Below, in pieces: positions 53,266 through 64,000 of a DNA stretch of 64,000 nt. The first letter of the stretch is position 1; each line of letters starts with the position of its first letter. Origin of the DNA: Adineta steineri (taxonomy: Eukaryota > Rotifera > Eurotatoria > Adinetida > Adinetidae); the NCBI GenBank assembly GCA_905250115.1, contig CAJNOI010000340.1, forward strand, positions 1-64,000, written 5' to 3'. A program made the translations under genes and the position numbers. The notes below the pieces were generated by a model, which saw only the letters and a list, made by a program, of their open reading frames with translations, was not told the origin of the DNA and searched no databases.

Positions 53266-54807
53266 TGAGATATAAAAGATTCGACAACGGAAAAAATTAA
53301 ACGTTGAAAAATAACAATACAGATGAAGTTAAATGTATGTCAAACTCAGTTATTCTTTTCTATGCATATGCTTTATATATGTGCTTGTATTTCTCTTTAT
53401 TCTTTCTCTGCTAAAATGTGCCATGTCATCGTTACACATACTCAAATTATGCTTGTCAAAGGTAGAATGAGAAAATAGTCTCAATGCAAACACAACAGAA
53501 CAAAGAAAGGAAAAAGATTATGCGCTACAAACAAAGTGAAAACGCCACATCATCATCATCGTATTTTGCTTCATATGTTACAAACATTCATGTAGCAAGT
53601 TTTTTATCGACTACTACAAAAATTCTCGTTGTTTTTGATTCAAACGAAGGCTACAATCAATTTCTTAAAGTAATCACTTTGTATTACAAATCTGTGATCT
53701 CTTTCTTGCTTTTAATTAATCTAACTGATTAAAATCATTAGAATAGGAATCTAGTATCATCAATGACAGTAGATGTCGATTGAAAATGCATTCAGACTAA
53801 TACAATAAGAAACTTATCGATAATATTTTAATGGTTTGAAGGTGGGTGTGGATGTGAGAATGATATATCAGCCGCATCAACATCCTCAAGATGGTGGTGA
53901 TGCTGTATCTACTTTCTCAAATAGGTCTCATGAATACTATGGCTAACATAAGATAGAAAATTGAATTCTACATCTGATAAGCGTGTATAAAGTGACACAA
54001 AAACTACAGTACTTTGCGAGAAATTGTTTCTTAATGATGGTACTTCATTAAAAATCATATAGCTTCTTTCACAAATATGTCTCGATTGTGAAAGTAATAC
54101 TATTCGATTCTGTATCGGAAAAACATGTTTAGAATAATGGAAAATACTTTAGAGAATACAAGTATAGAATAGGCGATAGCATAATTTTTCATTTTACTGG
54201 ACGTCTGAAATTCTGGAATTCATGTTTCAGGTTTACTGATGTTTAAAATTGTCGTTGGGAATGAAATATGAATAATGTGATTCATATAGGACTAGAATGA
54301 GCTCACGTAACTAAGGAAAATATATTTGATATTTTATTGATTCATAATGATACTTCATGCTTTTTTTTTCTATTGGTTAGTTATATGTGATAGTTGATTA
54401 ATCATTGTGCTAGCTAGTCATCGATGTTGTTTGCAGCATAGTTTTTTCCGTTATATGTCTCTACATAAATTAAAAATAAGATCTTGAATACTATGCAATC
54501 ATTAAAGTAAAATTATTCTGCTCTCTAATTCGGTAATCGACTTTTCCTGACTTTTAATACATTCTCGTGGTTTCAAATGTCAAGAGAATGCCTCTACGTG
54601 CATCACCACAAACTTGGAGTTTCTCTAGCGTCCAACTATCGATTACTTTGACAAATGATAACATCTTGTACATCTGTTTTTATATTAAATTAAAATATTT
54701 GTTAGAATACATATGTTAATAAGAAAGAGTCAAGAGCATAAAACCAATATCTGTAAAGCATAAATTCATGAGAGCAATACTTTTGTTAAAGAATTGGACA
54801 AAAATTT
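53266..54807. other. Intergenic
   Basis: AT-rich. One telomere-like hairpin (53836-53892). The small open frame at 53484-53732 has no recognisable features. Confidence 0.45.
53836..53892. repeat. Telomere-like hairpin element
   Basis: TTTGAAGGTGGGTGTGGATG and CCGCATCAACATCCTCAAG, the same CTCAAGATGG right flank as 33961. Confidence 0.6.
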
Positions 54808-55713
54808 TTATATGAAAAAAAGAGTTATTACAAAATATAGAACAGCAATGCTAATATGTCCAAATAAATATGAACCATGGTTTGGAGTTGTTGTTGTTGT
54901 TGAAATAGTAGTAGTTGTTGTTGTCGGTGGATGAGGAGTTATTATATCAAGTACTGATACATTTACAGGCAAAGTATAGTTAATAGTTAACCATTGAAAA
55001 GTTTCAAGAATTACACTATCTGATGCACACATCGGAATGTTACAATAATATGAACCAGTATTTATCAGACCATATCTTGTATAAGGCGTGTACGTCTGAG
55101 TCCAAGTTACATTCAGCGAATCGATTGATAGAAGACATCCCCTTCTAACATCCTCTTGATCACTATAAGTAGCATTCTGACGCGTATACATACCATGACA
55201 GAAGCTAGTATTTGGTGAACAGAAGCCTTTGTTTGAACACAGGATGTAACGAGTATTCGTTGAATTATAAAGACGATTAGCAAGTGTTTGTCGAACAGAT
55301 TCTAATTGCAATGAAGCCAATTTTGACGTTAATGTTTGACGTACGAATTCGATATCACAATTATCAGATATTGAACATGTATAATTGATGTCAATTTTTA
55401 CTGAAGTATCAGTGAGCGAGAAGAATGTTATAATTTCAAGCTCATTGTGCTGCCATAATGGTTTTATATTAAAATCAAATGATCCATTGACTAAATTATT
55501 ATTAAGATCGATTGATAGTTTAACTTCACATTGTGCATTAGTATCATTATTTGATTCATTTGATGACGAGCAAAGATCTGAAGAAAATGATGAATTCATT
55601 GGTAATTGTGAAAAAGTACAATTTTTTGAACATTGAATTGATTCCACCGATCGGTTTAGAAGTAAGATTGAGAAAATTAAAATCGAATAGAGAGTTAAAT
55701 AACAACGCATCAT
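54808..55713 (-). CDS. Cell-surface glycoprotein, probably GPI-anchored, unknown family
   Basis: Intronless, 301 residues, ATG at 55713. Signal peptide of about 26 residues (YLTLYSILIFSILLLNRSVE). The ectodomain has about 15 N-glycosylation sequons (NCT, NSS, NES, NYT, NAT, NVT, NVS) and about a dozen cysteines, including the pair-rich RYILCSNKGFCSPNTSFCHG. Then come a Thr-rich stalk (TTTTTTISTTTTT) and a C-terminal hydrophobic helix (ISIAVLYFVITLFFI) with no cytosolic tail, the layout of GPI-anchored proteins. Family not recognised. TATA-like TATATAA at 55761-55767 is about 50 bp upstream. Confidence 0.68.
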   Translation of the reverse strand: MMRCYLTLYSILIFSILLLNRSVESIQCSKNCTFSQLPMNSSFSSDLCSSSNESNNDTNAQCEVKLSIDLNNNLVNGSFDFNIKPLWQHNELEIITFFSLTDTSVKIDINYTCSISDNCDIEFVRQTLTSKLASLQLESVRQTLANRLYNSTNTRYILCSNKGFCSPNTSFCHGMYTRQNATYSDQEDVRRGCLLSIDSLNVTWTQTYTPYTRYGLINTGSYYCNIPMCASDSVILETFQWLTINYTLPVNVSVLDIITPHPPTTTTTTISTTTTTPNHGSYLFGHISIAVLYFVITLFFI

Positions 55714-55760
55714 ATAAGGTTACCTTTTACAATGCAAAAGCAAAAACTCTATCTGCTCTT

Positions 55761-55767
55761 TTATATA
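55761..55767 (-). promoter_or_regulatory. TATA box of the surface glycoprotein gene
   Basis: TATATAAAAG on the minus strand about 50 bp before the ATG; well placed for a short leader. Confidence 0.5.
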
Positions 55768-57266
55768 AGCGATGACATACTTTCTCTGCTTGTCTTTTGT
55801 CAATAATATTACTAACCAGGACGTGTTTTTATTATTTTCTCTTTCTCAACAGTATCCAAGGACAACATCAGCGTCAGATAAATCATAATATATGGTTCTG
55901 CTCACGTCATTGATATCAGACGAGTAAATATCAATGATTCATATCAAATACTCCTGCTTTAATTAGTCATCGGTGAGATAATAAAGCGATTTATCTGTAT
56001 TTCTTTCATCTCTATTATCTTTAAAGGAATTATGAGTACTAATTTGAGCTCATTATTTCTTCTCTGACAGACACAGGCGTAATGGGTACCAGTGAAGTTC
56101 TGATTATGACGACCGAATCACGTGCGCAGTTTCAATACATGGGTTAGAATGTATTTGAGAAATATTAAATATCGTCTAAACATTGTAACTCTCGATTAAT
56201 CATCTACAAGTTTGATCTTAATTCAAATAAAAAAAAGAAACACCGTGTGACGGCTATAGAATATTTTTTTAAATATTTATTTTTATTCGAACGTCACTCA
56301 AATATAAGGTAAATACATTTACTCATTTTGTATTGTTTAGTTGTGTGAATCACAATGAACAAATCAACAGATATGTAGACATGTTATAATCTAATATCAT
56401 ATATTATGCGAACTTATATCCTGTTGAGTCTTCCAATTTTTACACTATTTTTAGTTGAAAATAATACCAATGAAATTTTTGTGAAGGAGACCGTGTTCTT
56501 TGAAAAATATCGAATGTTACATATGATGGTTAGTGTTGATCCTCATGGTCGTTTTGCTACTGATCTTACAAATATACATCTCTTTTATATTATGATCTAT
56601 TTAGTTTACAACATTTTCATTAAATATGGATATGAGAGTGAAGAAGAGAAGAAAGTCGAAGTTGTTGTTGATATAAAGATTTATCTATTATCTATTGATT
56701 ATATACATATCCTTATGTTTAAAGAGTAAACCGTCGCTTCTAATCACTATTCTAGATTTGATCATAATATGAAAGAAAAATCTGGGTATCAGTTTGATTA
56801 AAATAAATAATAATCACTTAGAAAAAAAATCATTTTTTATCAAATATTTGTTCTGAAAGTTCACCACCATCTATTCAATCAACCGGTTTTACATTATTAA
56901 AATCTTTTCATGATCCATTTTTCGAATCAATACCGATATTACGCTTTTTAATAATATTCTATTATATCCGATTAACACATTTTGTATAAATCTTTAAAAA
57001 ATATATTAGAATAACATACACAATGCTTCTTTAATGTGTACATGAAATAAAACATTCGAAAGAATATATTGCTAATGAGTCATTCATAATACAAATAGCA
57101 AACATACCGATTCTCTTATCTATAAAATTTCCCTTGTAATAATAGTTACATATGTTTTTTATGCTAAGCACATCGAACAGTGCAAAAAAATCTGTTAAAT
57201 GCTACAAATAATCGTTTATTTTGTATTATGGGAATTATAAAATATTTCATAGTGTTGAAAATGTAA
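55768..57266. other. Intergenic
   Basis: AT-rich spacer. An open frame at 56406-56729 begins with a hydrophobic stretch but has no other feature and is not called. Confidence 0.4.
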
Positions 57267-57656
57267 TTATTGTTGTGCCAGTTCTTTCACTCTGAGAAGT
57301 ACACGCTGTATAAGTCCACTTTTAATTGCACCACCGAAGAATCCGGTACAAATACGTTCACCGTATCTACAAGACGAGAAAATACTTTTAATTTCATGCC
57401 AGGTAGCATTACGAATTTTTTCTGGATCTCTCATAATACGATGAGTTTCGATTGCATTATAAACTGTTTTCCAACCATCTGTAGTCAGCAGAGTAATGAA
57501 TTTATAGACTTCATCTTCGTAGAAAGTAGATCCAGTGGGTGAGTTGTATTCTGGAAGGATTGGTTTGCCTCCAGGATATAAAATATCGAGATATTCTAAC
57601 AGATTCTTCACTTGTTCCGCAGTAGGAATATCGTCAACATTGTTATTTGTTTCCAT
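57267..57656 (-). CDS. DUF6508-like protein, copy 1
   Basis: Intronless, 129 residues, ATG at 57656. A helical N-terminal part (AEQVKNLLEYLDILYPGGKP) precedes TFYEDEVYKFITLLTTDGW. The core block RIMRDPEKIRNATWHEIKSI then SCRYGERICTGFFGGAIKSG and VLLRVKEL matches the DUF6508 pattern of bacterial proteins (D-P-x-x-(I/L)-x-x-A-x-x-x-x-(I/L)-x-x-x-x-x-x-R-x-(D/E)-R-x-C-x-G, then A-x-x-x-G-x-(I/L)). Function of the family is unknown to me. TATA-like TATAAAAA at 57723-57730. Second copy at 59301-59690 is 96% identical. Bacterial-type domain, no intron: possible transfer. Confidence 0.65.
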   Translation of the reverse strand: METNNNVDDIPTAEQVKNLLEYLDILYPGGKPILPEYNSPTGSTFYEDEVYKFITLLTTDGWKTVYNAIETHRIMRDPEKIRNATWHEIKSIFSSCRYGERICTGFFGGAIKSGLIQRVLLRVKELAQQ

Positions 57657-58004
57657 TTGATTTTTTTGTAGTCAATGGTTTGAATAGAATGTAACTAGAG
57701 TGACTGATAACAATGCATAGAGTTTTTATAGCGTATCTTTAAATATTCGATAACGTCACAACATCAAAAGATAATATAGCTGTTTTTTTCCTTTTGTTCA
57801 TATTAGAGTTATTTTGATATTTATCATGTACAAAATGGAAGAAACCAAGTAAGATATTTAATTACATGTTATTTTAAGACACATTCATGCAATTCTTATC
57901 ATATGAAAAATATTTGATGGCCATGTATATGCATTTAAAACTAGATTTTATTGAAAAAGAAAAGAAATAATTTCAGATCTCTCTGCATTAAAACCGCATA
58001 CTGG
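57657..58004. other. Promoter side of DUF6508 copy 1 and spacer
   Basis: The first 180 bp are conserved in the second copy; the rest is AT-rich. No gene. Confidence 0.45.
57723..57730 (-). promoter_or_regulatory. TATA-like box, DUF6508 copy 1
   Basis: TATAAAAA 67 bp upstream of the ATG; conserved in the duplicate at 59758-59765. Confidence 0.45.
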
Positions 58005-59066
58005 ATTTACTGTCGTAAACAATATTCACGAGGCGTGCCTCTTTTACATGAAAAAAACTATAATTAATTATATTCAGCCATCAAATTGAAATTAAAGTTC
58101 TTTTAACCACCCAACCCGCCCACTGCTCTTGTTAACTGCATAGACAATTTATAAACAAGAATTATGAAAACTATTTGTTAAATTTTTTCTTTCTGATTAT
58201 GTAAAATTTAAAAAAAAAATTTGAATATCATTATTTTGTATACCATATTATACTATTAAAAGAATTGGGGTTTTATATTTGGCTATTGAATTACTTTCTA
58301 GAGTCAATTGACAAAAAATGAAATAAATCTATTTTATATTCGCATATCGACATGCTTCTACTTTTCGTTATTTTTTCTTTTGATCAAATGAAATATCATT
58401 ATATAAAATAAAAAAAAAACTGATGACATTGTATTTTTTTATTTTAAAAATCATATCAAATAATATGGCTATACATGATACCAAAAAAATGAATTACAAT
58501 GTAAGTAAATTTAGCACCATATTAGAGTACTTCTTGTCCGGATTCGCTCAATGACTTATGCTCAGCCTAAAAATGGTTATGTTAAATTCAAAACTAAATT
58601 CCCTACCCAATGATGCTATTCTCGAGGAGAATCGGTGGAGACGAGGATCAGAGTGTGGGTTACCTCGCGACAGTCTCCTTCGAGAATAACATCAATGGAC
58701 AGAGAATTAAATTCTGAATTCAACACAATCATTTTCAGACACAGTACATATTTTCGCGTGAATACAGACAAGAAATACTCCAATATGGCGCCAACTTTAC
58801 TTAGGTTGAAAAATAAGCGTCTAAGCTACTTTTGAAAAAAATTCTTTTTTACGATCTAATTATACAATTACGGATCATAGTTAGATTTAAACTCATTCTC
58901 ATGAACGTTTGATATGAATAACAAAACTTTGACATAGAAATTCCAAATAAAATTTCGTTTTGTGATCATTAGATTTATCTAACTTAATCATATAATTTAC
59001 TAGAAACAAAAAAATTAGAATAAATCCGCAAATAAATATTAGCAGCGGCAATAAATGATGTAATCC
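58005..59066. mobile_element. 1.07 kb deleted derivative of the large transposon
   Basis: Left part from CTGGATTTACTGTCGTAAAC (58005) follows the large element's left end for about 500 bp (AACAATATTCACGAGGCGTG; ATTTGGCTATTGAATTAC). Right part (about 58850-59066) follows its right end: one subterminal unit (ACGGATCATAGTTAGATTTA), GTGATCATTAGATTTATCTA, ACTTAATCATATAATTTAC, then GCGGCAATAAATGATGTAAT. The second terminal motif is lost or decayed on both ends. All genes are gone. 58563-58738 holds a foreign inverted repeat. It lies between the duplicated DUF6508 genes. Confidence 0.75.
58563..58738. repeat. Long inverted repeat inside the derivative
   Basis: Arms of about 65 bp: AAAAATGGTTATGTTAAATT ... 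GATGCTATTCTCGAGGAG and, inverted, AAAATGATTGTGTTGAATTC ... GATGTTATTCTCGAAGGAG. The loop is about 40 bp and GC-richer. Probably a nested foldback MITE. Absent from the large element. Confidence 0.6.
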
Positions 59067-59300
59067 GATTCATAACTATGACCTTTAGACAAAGACGATA
59101 AAAATTATCACCGATTGTTAAACTTGAATGTTCTCTATCAAATTTCTCTTGTGATAGTAGTTATAGATATCATCATGAAATTATATTTTTTTATTCTAAG
59201 TACATCGAACAGCGCAAAAAAAAATCTGTTAAATGCTACAAATAATCATTTAGTTTTTATTATGGGAATTATAAAATATTTCATAGTGTTGAAAATGTAA
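59067..59300. other. Duplicated 3' flank of the DUF6508 gene
   Basis: From about 59110 it aligns with 57112-57266 (CTAAGCACATCGAACAG / CTAAGTACATCGAACAG; TGTTAAATGCTACAAATAAT). Part of the tandem duplication. Confidence 0.6.
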
Positions 59301-59690
59301 TTATTGTTGTGCCAGTTCTTTCACTCTGAGAAGTACACGCTGTATAAGTCCACTTTTAATTGCACCACCGAAGTATCCGGTACAGATACGCTCACCGTAT
59401 CTACAAGACGAGAAAATACTTTTAATTTCATGCCAGGTAGCATTACGAATTTTTTCAGGATCGCCCATAATACGATGAGTTTCGATTGCATTATAAACTG
59501 TTTTCCAACCATCTGTAGTCAGCAGAGTAATGAATTTATAGACTTCATCTTCGTAGAAAGTAGATCCAGTGGATGAGTTGTATTCTGGAAGGATTGGTTT
59601 GCCTTCAGGATATAAAATATCGAGATATTCTAACAGATTCTTCACTTGTTCCGCAGTAGGAATATCGTCAACATTGTTATTTGCTTCCAT
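59301..59690 (-). CDS. DUF6508-like protein, copy 2
   Basis: Intronless, 129 residues, ATG at 59690. Differs from the copy at 57267-57656 at five residues only (Thr3Ala, Gly29Glu, Pro40Ser, Arg76Gly, Phe105Tyr), spread along the chain. All conserved block residues are kept. Flanks on both sides are duplicated too, so the unit is about 0.8 kb, repeated at a 2.03 kb spacing with the transposon derivative in between. An intact frame in both copies suggests both are under constraint or the duplication is young. Confidence 0.65.
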   Translation of the reverse strand: MEANNNVDDIPTAEQVKNLLEYLDILYPEGKPILPEYNSSTGSTFYEDEVYKFITLLTTDGWKTVYNAIETHRIMGDPEKIRNATWHEIKSIFSSCRYGERICTGYFGGAIKSGLIQRVLLRVKELAQQ

Positions 59691-59757
59691 TTGATTTTTT
59701 TTGTAGTCAATGGTTTGAATAAAATGTAACTAAAGTGACTGATAACTATGCATAGTG

Positions 59758-59765
59758 TTTTTATA
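59758..59765 (-). promoter_or_regulatory. TATA-like box, DUF6508 copy 2
   Basis: TATAAAAA at the same distance from the ATG as in copy 1. Confidence 0.45.
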
Positions 59766-60520
59766 GTGTATCTTTAAGTATTTGATAACGTCACAACATC
59801 GAAAGATAAAAAACATTGGCTTTTTCCTTTTGTTTGTATGAGAGTTATTTTGATATTTATCGTGTACAAAATGGAAAAAACCAAATAAAATATTAAAACA
59901 TCGATGAGATATCAAACATAGAAAAGAGATCTTTATAGATGGCTACTGAGTTTTTTTATAACGAGGTCATCTTACATTTTGGTTCTTACGTTAAAATAAT
60001 ATTTGTATGGAATTAACTATACCAATATTTTGAGTCTAATGATATTCTTCTTTGATAATGAACACATCAAAATCGATTGATTTAAAATACATTCAAATTA
60101 TATAAAATTATTTTCTCATCATATCAATCTATTCATAAATATTCATAATTCACTTTTCAAGCTATTAGATTTTCTCTTGTTATTTAAAGTATAGCAAAAC
60201 AAAAATAATATTTATTAGTTTGTTACGAAACAAAGAGCGTATAGAATATTTTTTTTGTTTCGATACAGCCAGCCTTCTATGACGATCAGTCATTATGTTT
60301 CCTTTTACTATTTATTGTGTTTTTACATCGCTTCGAATATACATTTATCCTTGTAAAACAGGGTTTTACTAGCACGTTGTACATTATTTTTTTTTCGTTC
60401 TATGCGTTCTGAATAATTTCTTTCGTTTGAGCCACATGCATCGACGTGTCTATTTCGAAATAAACGACCAGTCGTCGCATTTTCAGATGAATAAAAAAGA
60501 ACAGTAAAGGTATAGGGGGC
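59766..60520. other. Divergent intergenic region
   Basis: AT-rich spacer up to the VPS13 promoter. No gene. Confidence 0.45.
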
Positions 60521-60528
60521 TATATAAA
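60521..60528 (+). promoter_or_regulatory. TATA box of VPS13
   Basis: TATATAAA after a GGGGGC stretch, about 70 bp before the ATG. Confidence 0.5.
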
Positions 60529-60597
60529 TATGATATGTTCATTGCGAGGAAATATTCTTCACTTTTTTAGATTCATATTGTTTTAGAAGTTATTAGA

Positions 60598-63500
60598 ATG
60601 GTGTTCGCACATTTAGCTGTTTATTTTCTTAATAAATATCTAGGAGATTATATTGAGAATTTAGATACAAAACAGTTGCAAATTAGTTTATGTCACGGTA
60701 AGTATCTTAATGGGTAAAAATCTCTTATAATAATATTTTCTTACAGGCAATTTAGTTCTTAAAAATTTATCTCTCAAGCGCGATGCATTGGTAAGTTTTG
60801 TTCATACGAAATATTCATCAAAATATTATTTTTCATACTTATAGGCCAATCTCGATCTTCCTTTTAATGTTGCCACTAGTTACCTACGTAAATTCTTATT
60901 AAATTCTATTTATTCTAAAATAAAAATATAAAATATTTAGATGAATTATCAATGCATATTCCATGGCAACATATCCATACTCATCCAACTAAAATACATA
61001 TCGATGGTGTCTACCTTCTTCTTACCCCGAAAACTGGTTTGTTTGTTGATGGAACATATTCTATCGATTTGTATATTTTTTTTAGATATTAAATATGATC
61101 GTGAACGAGAAGAACAAAACCAATACGAATCGAAAATGAAAGAAGTACATAAAATCGAACAATTTCGTAAACAACGAGAAGAATATCGTAAGATAAAAAT
61201 CTATCTAAGATACGAAAAATTTTCTTCTTTATTTATTAGAAAATTCTCAGAAAATCACCAAGCACAAAGATACATTTTTCGAACGATTAGAAATTCATAT
61301 TCTTCGTAATTTAGAATTATCGATCAGTAATTTTCATATTGCTTTTGAAGATGAAGTCACCAAACCTGAATGTCCATTTGCATTTGGTATTACATTTAAT
61401 TATATCAAACTTTTCGTATATATCAGACTCTACTTTCTCATTTGAAAATTCCCCATATTTTTTTCTTTTCCTCAGACAACTAATGTTGAATGGGAACCTC
61501 TGGTAGAAAAAAAAGATGCACCCGTTATGTATAAAGTTGGTGAATTGAATAAATTATCGATTTATTGGAATTCGAATACAAAAACTCGATTAGAATTCAA
61601 ATCAGAAGATATTGATGTAAGTTTCTTTTCCTTCATTCGATTATGTCTCATTTTTTGATTAATCTAGGATTTTCTACAAATAAATATTATCGACCATGAA
61701 TCAAAATCAGACAAACAATTGACTTATAGTACGAGTCTCTTCTTCTTAAATATTCTTTCTTCATGAAAGTCAATCATTTGTTTAGTTCTTCGACCATTAA
61801 ATATCCAAGCAAAATTAAAAATTGCTACAGCGTCTAGTGAACAACATTATGTTCGACCAGTTGTCGATGCACAGGTTGATCTAGAACAAATAAGTTTTAA
61901 TATTGATCGTAATCAAGTGAGGAGATAGATAATATGTATATCATGAAGTTAATCAAATATTTTCTTTTCAGTATTCGGATTTACTTGATCTATTAGAATT
62001 TCAAGATCAGATGGATTTAAAATCAAAATTCATCAAATATTATGCAATAATCGGTAACGAAACAACCGATAAGCCAAGTTTACGTCGGTGAGAGAATGAT
62101 GAAATGATTTAGTAGAACATTGATGCGTTTTTTCATAGATGGAAATTCGCCTATATGGCGATTTTACATGAAGAAATTCGTCCACGATTGTCATCGTACA
62201 AATGGGAAAATATTAAGTCGCATCGTGATCGAGTTCGTGAGTATCATAAAGTTTATTTCCACATACTGGATGGTCATAATAGCAAGAAACTACAACATCA
62301 TGCTGAAGTATGATTATTGAAAAAAAACAAACTTTGGCACATTTTATATTTTAGAAATTGGAGAAAAAGATTGATGTGTTTAATTTAATTTATATTCGTC
62401 GAAGAACAGAAATCGAAGTAAAAATCTATATTGCTTTTAATTGGTTTGTTTTTATAAATCATATTTGATAGATTATCAAAAAGAAAACTGAACATAAAGA
62501 ACGATCTCGGTGGAACAGATTTACTAGATTGTTGAAGCATGATTCAAGACAAGAGAATTCAGGTAGATTTTTGCTGTTCGATGTGATTATAAAATTTTCT
62601 TGTCGTAGAATTCACACTTGATAGTGCAATGATGGCTAATGAAAAAAAGAAGTTATACGATGCTATTGGGTATTCCGAAGACAAAAGATCATTGAATTAT
62701 CCTGAAGAAGTAAATTTCTCTTTTTATACAGTATTTTATTATTAATATTTGAATTTTAGTATGTTGATATCGATCTATCAGTTCGATTACATATGCTAGA
62801 ACTCAATGTCTGGTCAAATATTAACGACAATGACACACAGTAAGTAATACGCATTGATTATATCTGATTGAATGATTTCTGTAGATTCAAAGTTATTGCG
62901 ACTGTCGTAATACCTGATGCAGGGTTGAATTTCAAACGCCGTCCAGCTAAACCAGCTTTTCTGTGAGTAACTACCCATTCTACCTTTTCTAAGTGCTTTT
63001 ATTTTGAATAGAATTATCGCTGATTTAACTACCTGTCAAGTATTTGGCGTTCAACAACTCGGTGATAATCGCCCAGTTCTTGTTGAACAGCGCACTCAAT
63101 TAGAACAAAAAAATCTTTTACATATCGAATATGAAACTAATCCAGTTGATAAACCCTCAGACAATCGCATTCAAATCCTTTTACAATCATTAGCAATCAC
63201 ATACGATGCGGTATGGTATATCTGGAGTACTGAACGTTGTTTTTATTGATTTTTTTCTTTATATTAGTTCACAGTGAACAAAATTGTTGACTGTTTTCAA
63301 CCTGATAAGAAGCGCAACTTACAAGGGTAGAGACATGTCATTCTATTTCATAGTTTTTCTTGATAATATCTTTCAGGATCAAAGAAGTTGCTTATTCGAC
63401 ATTTGATGATGTTAAATATCAATCACATTTTTTCTTCAATCATTCTTTGAAAAATATTCAAGCAACAGATATTGATATAGACCTTCAATCTTCTTATTTT

Positions 63501-64000
63501 CTCTTACCTGAAAATGGCATACATCAACGGTAGGACATAATAGATATTGTAATGTGAAAATCATTTTTTTTTGTTTTTCTAGTGGTTGTACAATTATGTG
63601 TTTAGATTTTGGTCATTTCACATTCAAAGGTGGTCCAAGTTACAGTGAAATAGAAGCAGAAATATCATCTCAAGATATTACAGTATGATAAAGATGATCT
63701 TATTTTCATGATCAATTCATTTCTATTTTAGGTTATTTCTGATACTCCTCAATCAACCTATTTTCCATTAAATCTGAAGCTGGAGGACATTCAATTACTC
63801 TATGCTAATCAAGGTACGATTATCATGATGTTTACACTTATTATATTTATGTTTATTTAGATGATGATTGGTATAATGCACGTATTTTACGTGATTCTCC
63901 ATTCCATTTGATCAAACCAATTTCAATCTATTTGAATATACACAAATGTAATCATGTAGACAGTATGGTCTTACCCGCGTATGTTATCTAGAGAATTTTC
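60598..64000 (+). CDS. VPS13: VPS13-family bridge-like lipid-transfer protein, N-terminal part
   Basis: Starts at ATG 60598 and runs off the window through about 20 short exons separated by introns of about 45-70 bp. The start MVFAHLAVYFLNKYLGDYIE, then NLDTKQLQISLCHGNLVLKN and LANLDLPFNVATSYL, is the conserved chorein N-terminus. LSMHIPWQHIHTHPTKIHID and GVYLLLTP follow, then the usual charged helical insert (YDREREEQNQYESKMKE). Later exons keep the VPS13 pattern: SISNFHIAFED, WKFAYMAILHEEIRPRL, YVDIDLSIRLHMLELNVWS, AFLIIADL, VISDTPQSTYFPLNLKL. VPS13 proteins form a hydrophobic groove that moves lipids between organelles at contact sites. Whether it is the A/C or D type cannot be told from this part. 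The intron density is that of a vertically inherited animal gene. Confidence 0.9.

Noticed and set aside
53484..53732. 82-codon plus-strand frame
   Set aside because: No motif, signal or splice partner; AT-rich composition.
56406..56729. 107-codon frame with hydrophobic start
   Set aside because: The signal-like beginning is the only feature; the remainder resembles translated AT-rich DNA and there is no paralogue.
1..64000. CRISPR arrays, rRNA genes, riboswitches, bacterial operons
   Set aside because: No evenly spaced short repeats with unique spacers and no rRNA-like blocks; the genes have spliceosomal introns, so the DNA is eukaryotic.

Overview
The window looks like nuclear DNA of a bdelloid rotifer (Adineta/Rotaria type). 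It is AT-rich. The genes have short introns, mostly about 45-60 bp, with GT-AG borders. There are NHL-repeat proteins, a peptide-receptor-like GPCR and a many-exon VPS13, next to several genes that look bacterial or fungal. G-rich TGTGGG-type stretches resembling the bdelloid telomere repeat are scattered throughout. The assignment is inference from these traits; there is no marker gene. Runs of N at 33813-33912 and 53113-53122 are assembly gaps.

Layout, left. 1-8.7 kb holds the 5' end of a fungal-type FAD amine oxidase (minus), a broken GH19 chitinase, a type II membrane mucin with a C-terminal beta-sandwich (minus), a small secreted protein, a GPCR relic, a thiaminase I-like secreted protein (minus, intronless) and an intronless NHL-repeat protein. 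At 8.96-9.04 kb two halves of a tRNA-Lys(UUU)-like sequence lie in permuted order.

The main discovery candidate is 9255-21082. This is an 11.8 kb DNA transposon bounded by inverted copies of a doubled GATTTACTGCCGT motif, with nine roughly 95-105 bp subterminal repeats at its right end. It encodes a FLYWCH + MULE-type DDE transposase (minus). Diverging from it are three genes that together look like a replication module: a DUF3987-like P-loop ATPase, a two-OB-fold RPA1-like single-strand-binding protein and a PrimPol/archaeo-eukaryotic primase with zinc motif. Their exon models keep frame from start to stop. A 1.07 kb internally deleted derivative of the same element sits at 58.0-59.07 kb.

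22-30.8 kb is gene-poor and relic-rich: a dead dual-specificity phosphatase, a Tc1/mariner-like MITE inside a tandem repeat, a 100 bp hAT-like MITE with target-site duplication, and several inverted repeats. 30.8-45 kb holds a second NHL protein, a long-TIR element with a telomere-like core, two duplicated proline-rich secreted proteins, a phytanoyl-CoA-dioxygenase-like enzyme and an ABCG half-transporter.

45-64 kb holds the GPCR, a fungal-type ACS-family MFS permease (minus), a matrix-metalloproteinase-like protein whose catalytic Glu is replaced and which carries two lectin-like domains, a GPI-type surface protein (minus), two 96%-identical DUF6508-like genes (minus) flanking the transposon derivative, and the 5' part of VPS13, which runs off the right edge.

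No rRNA gene, CRISPR array or reverse transcriptase was seen. All calls come from reading the sequence; no database search was run.
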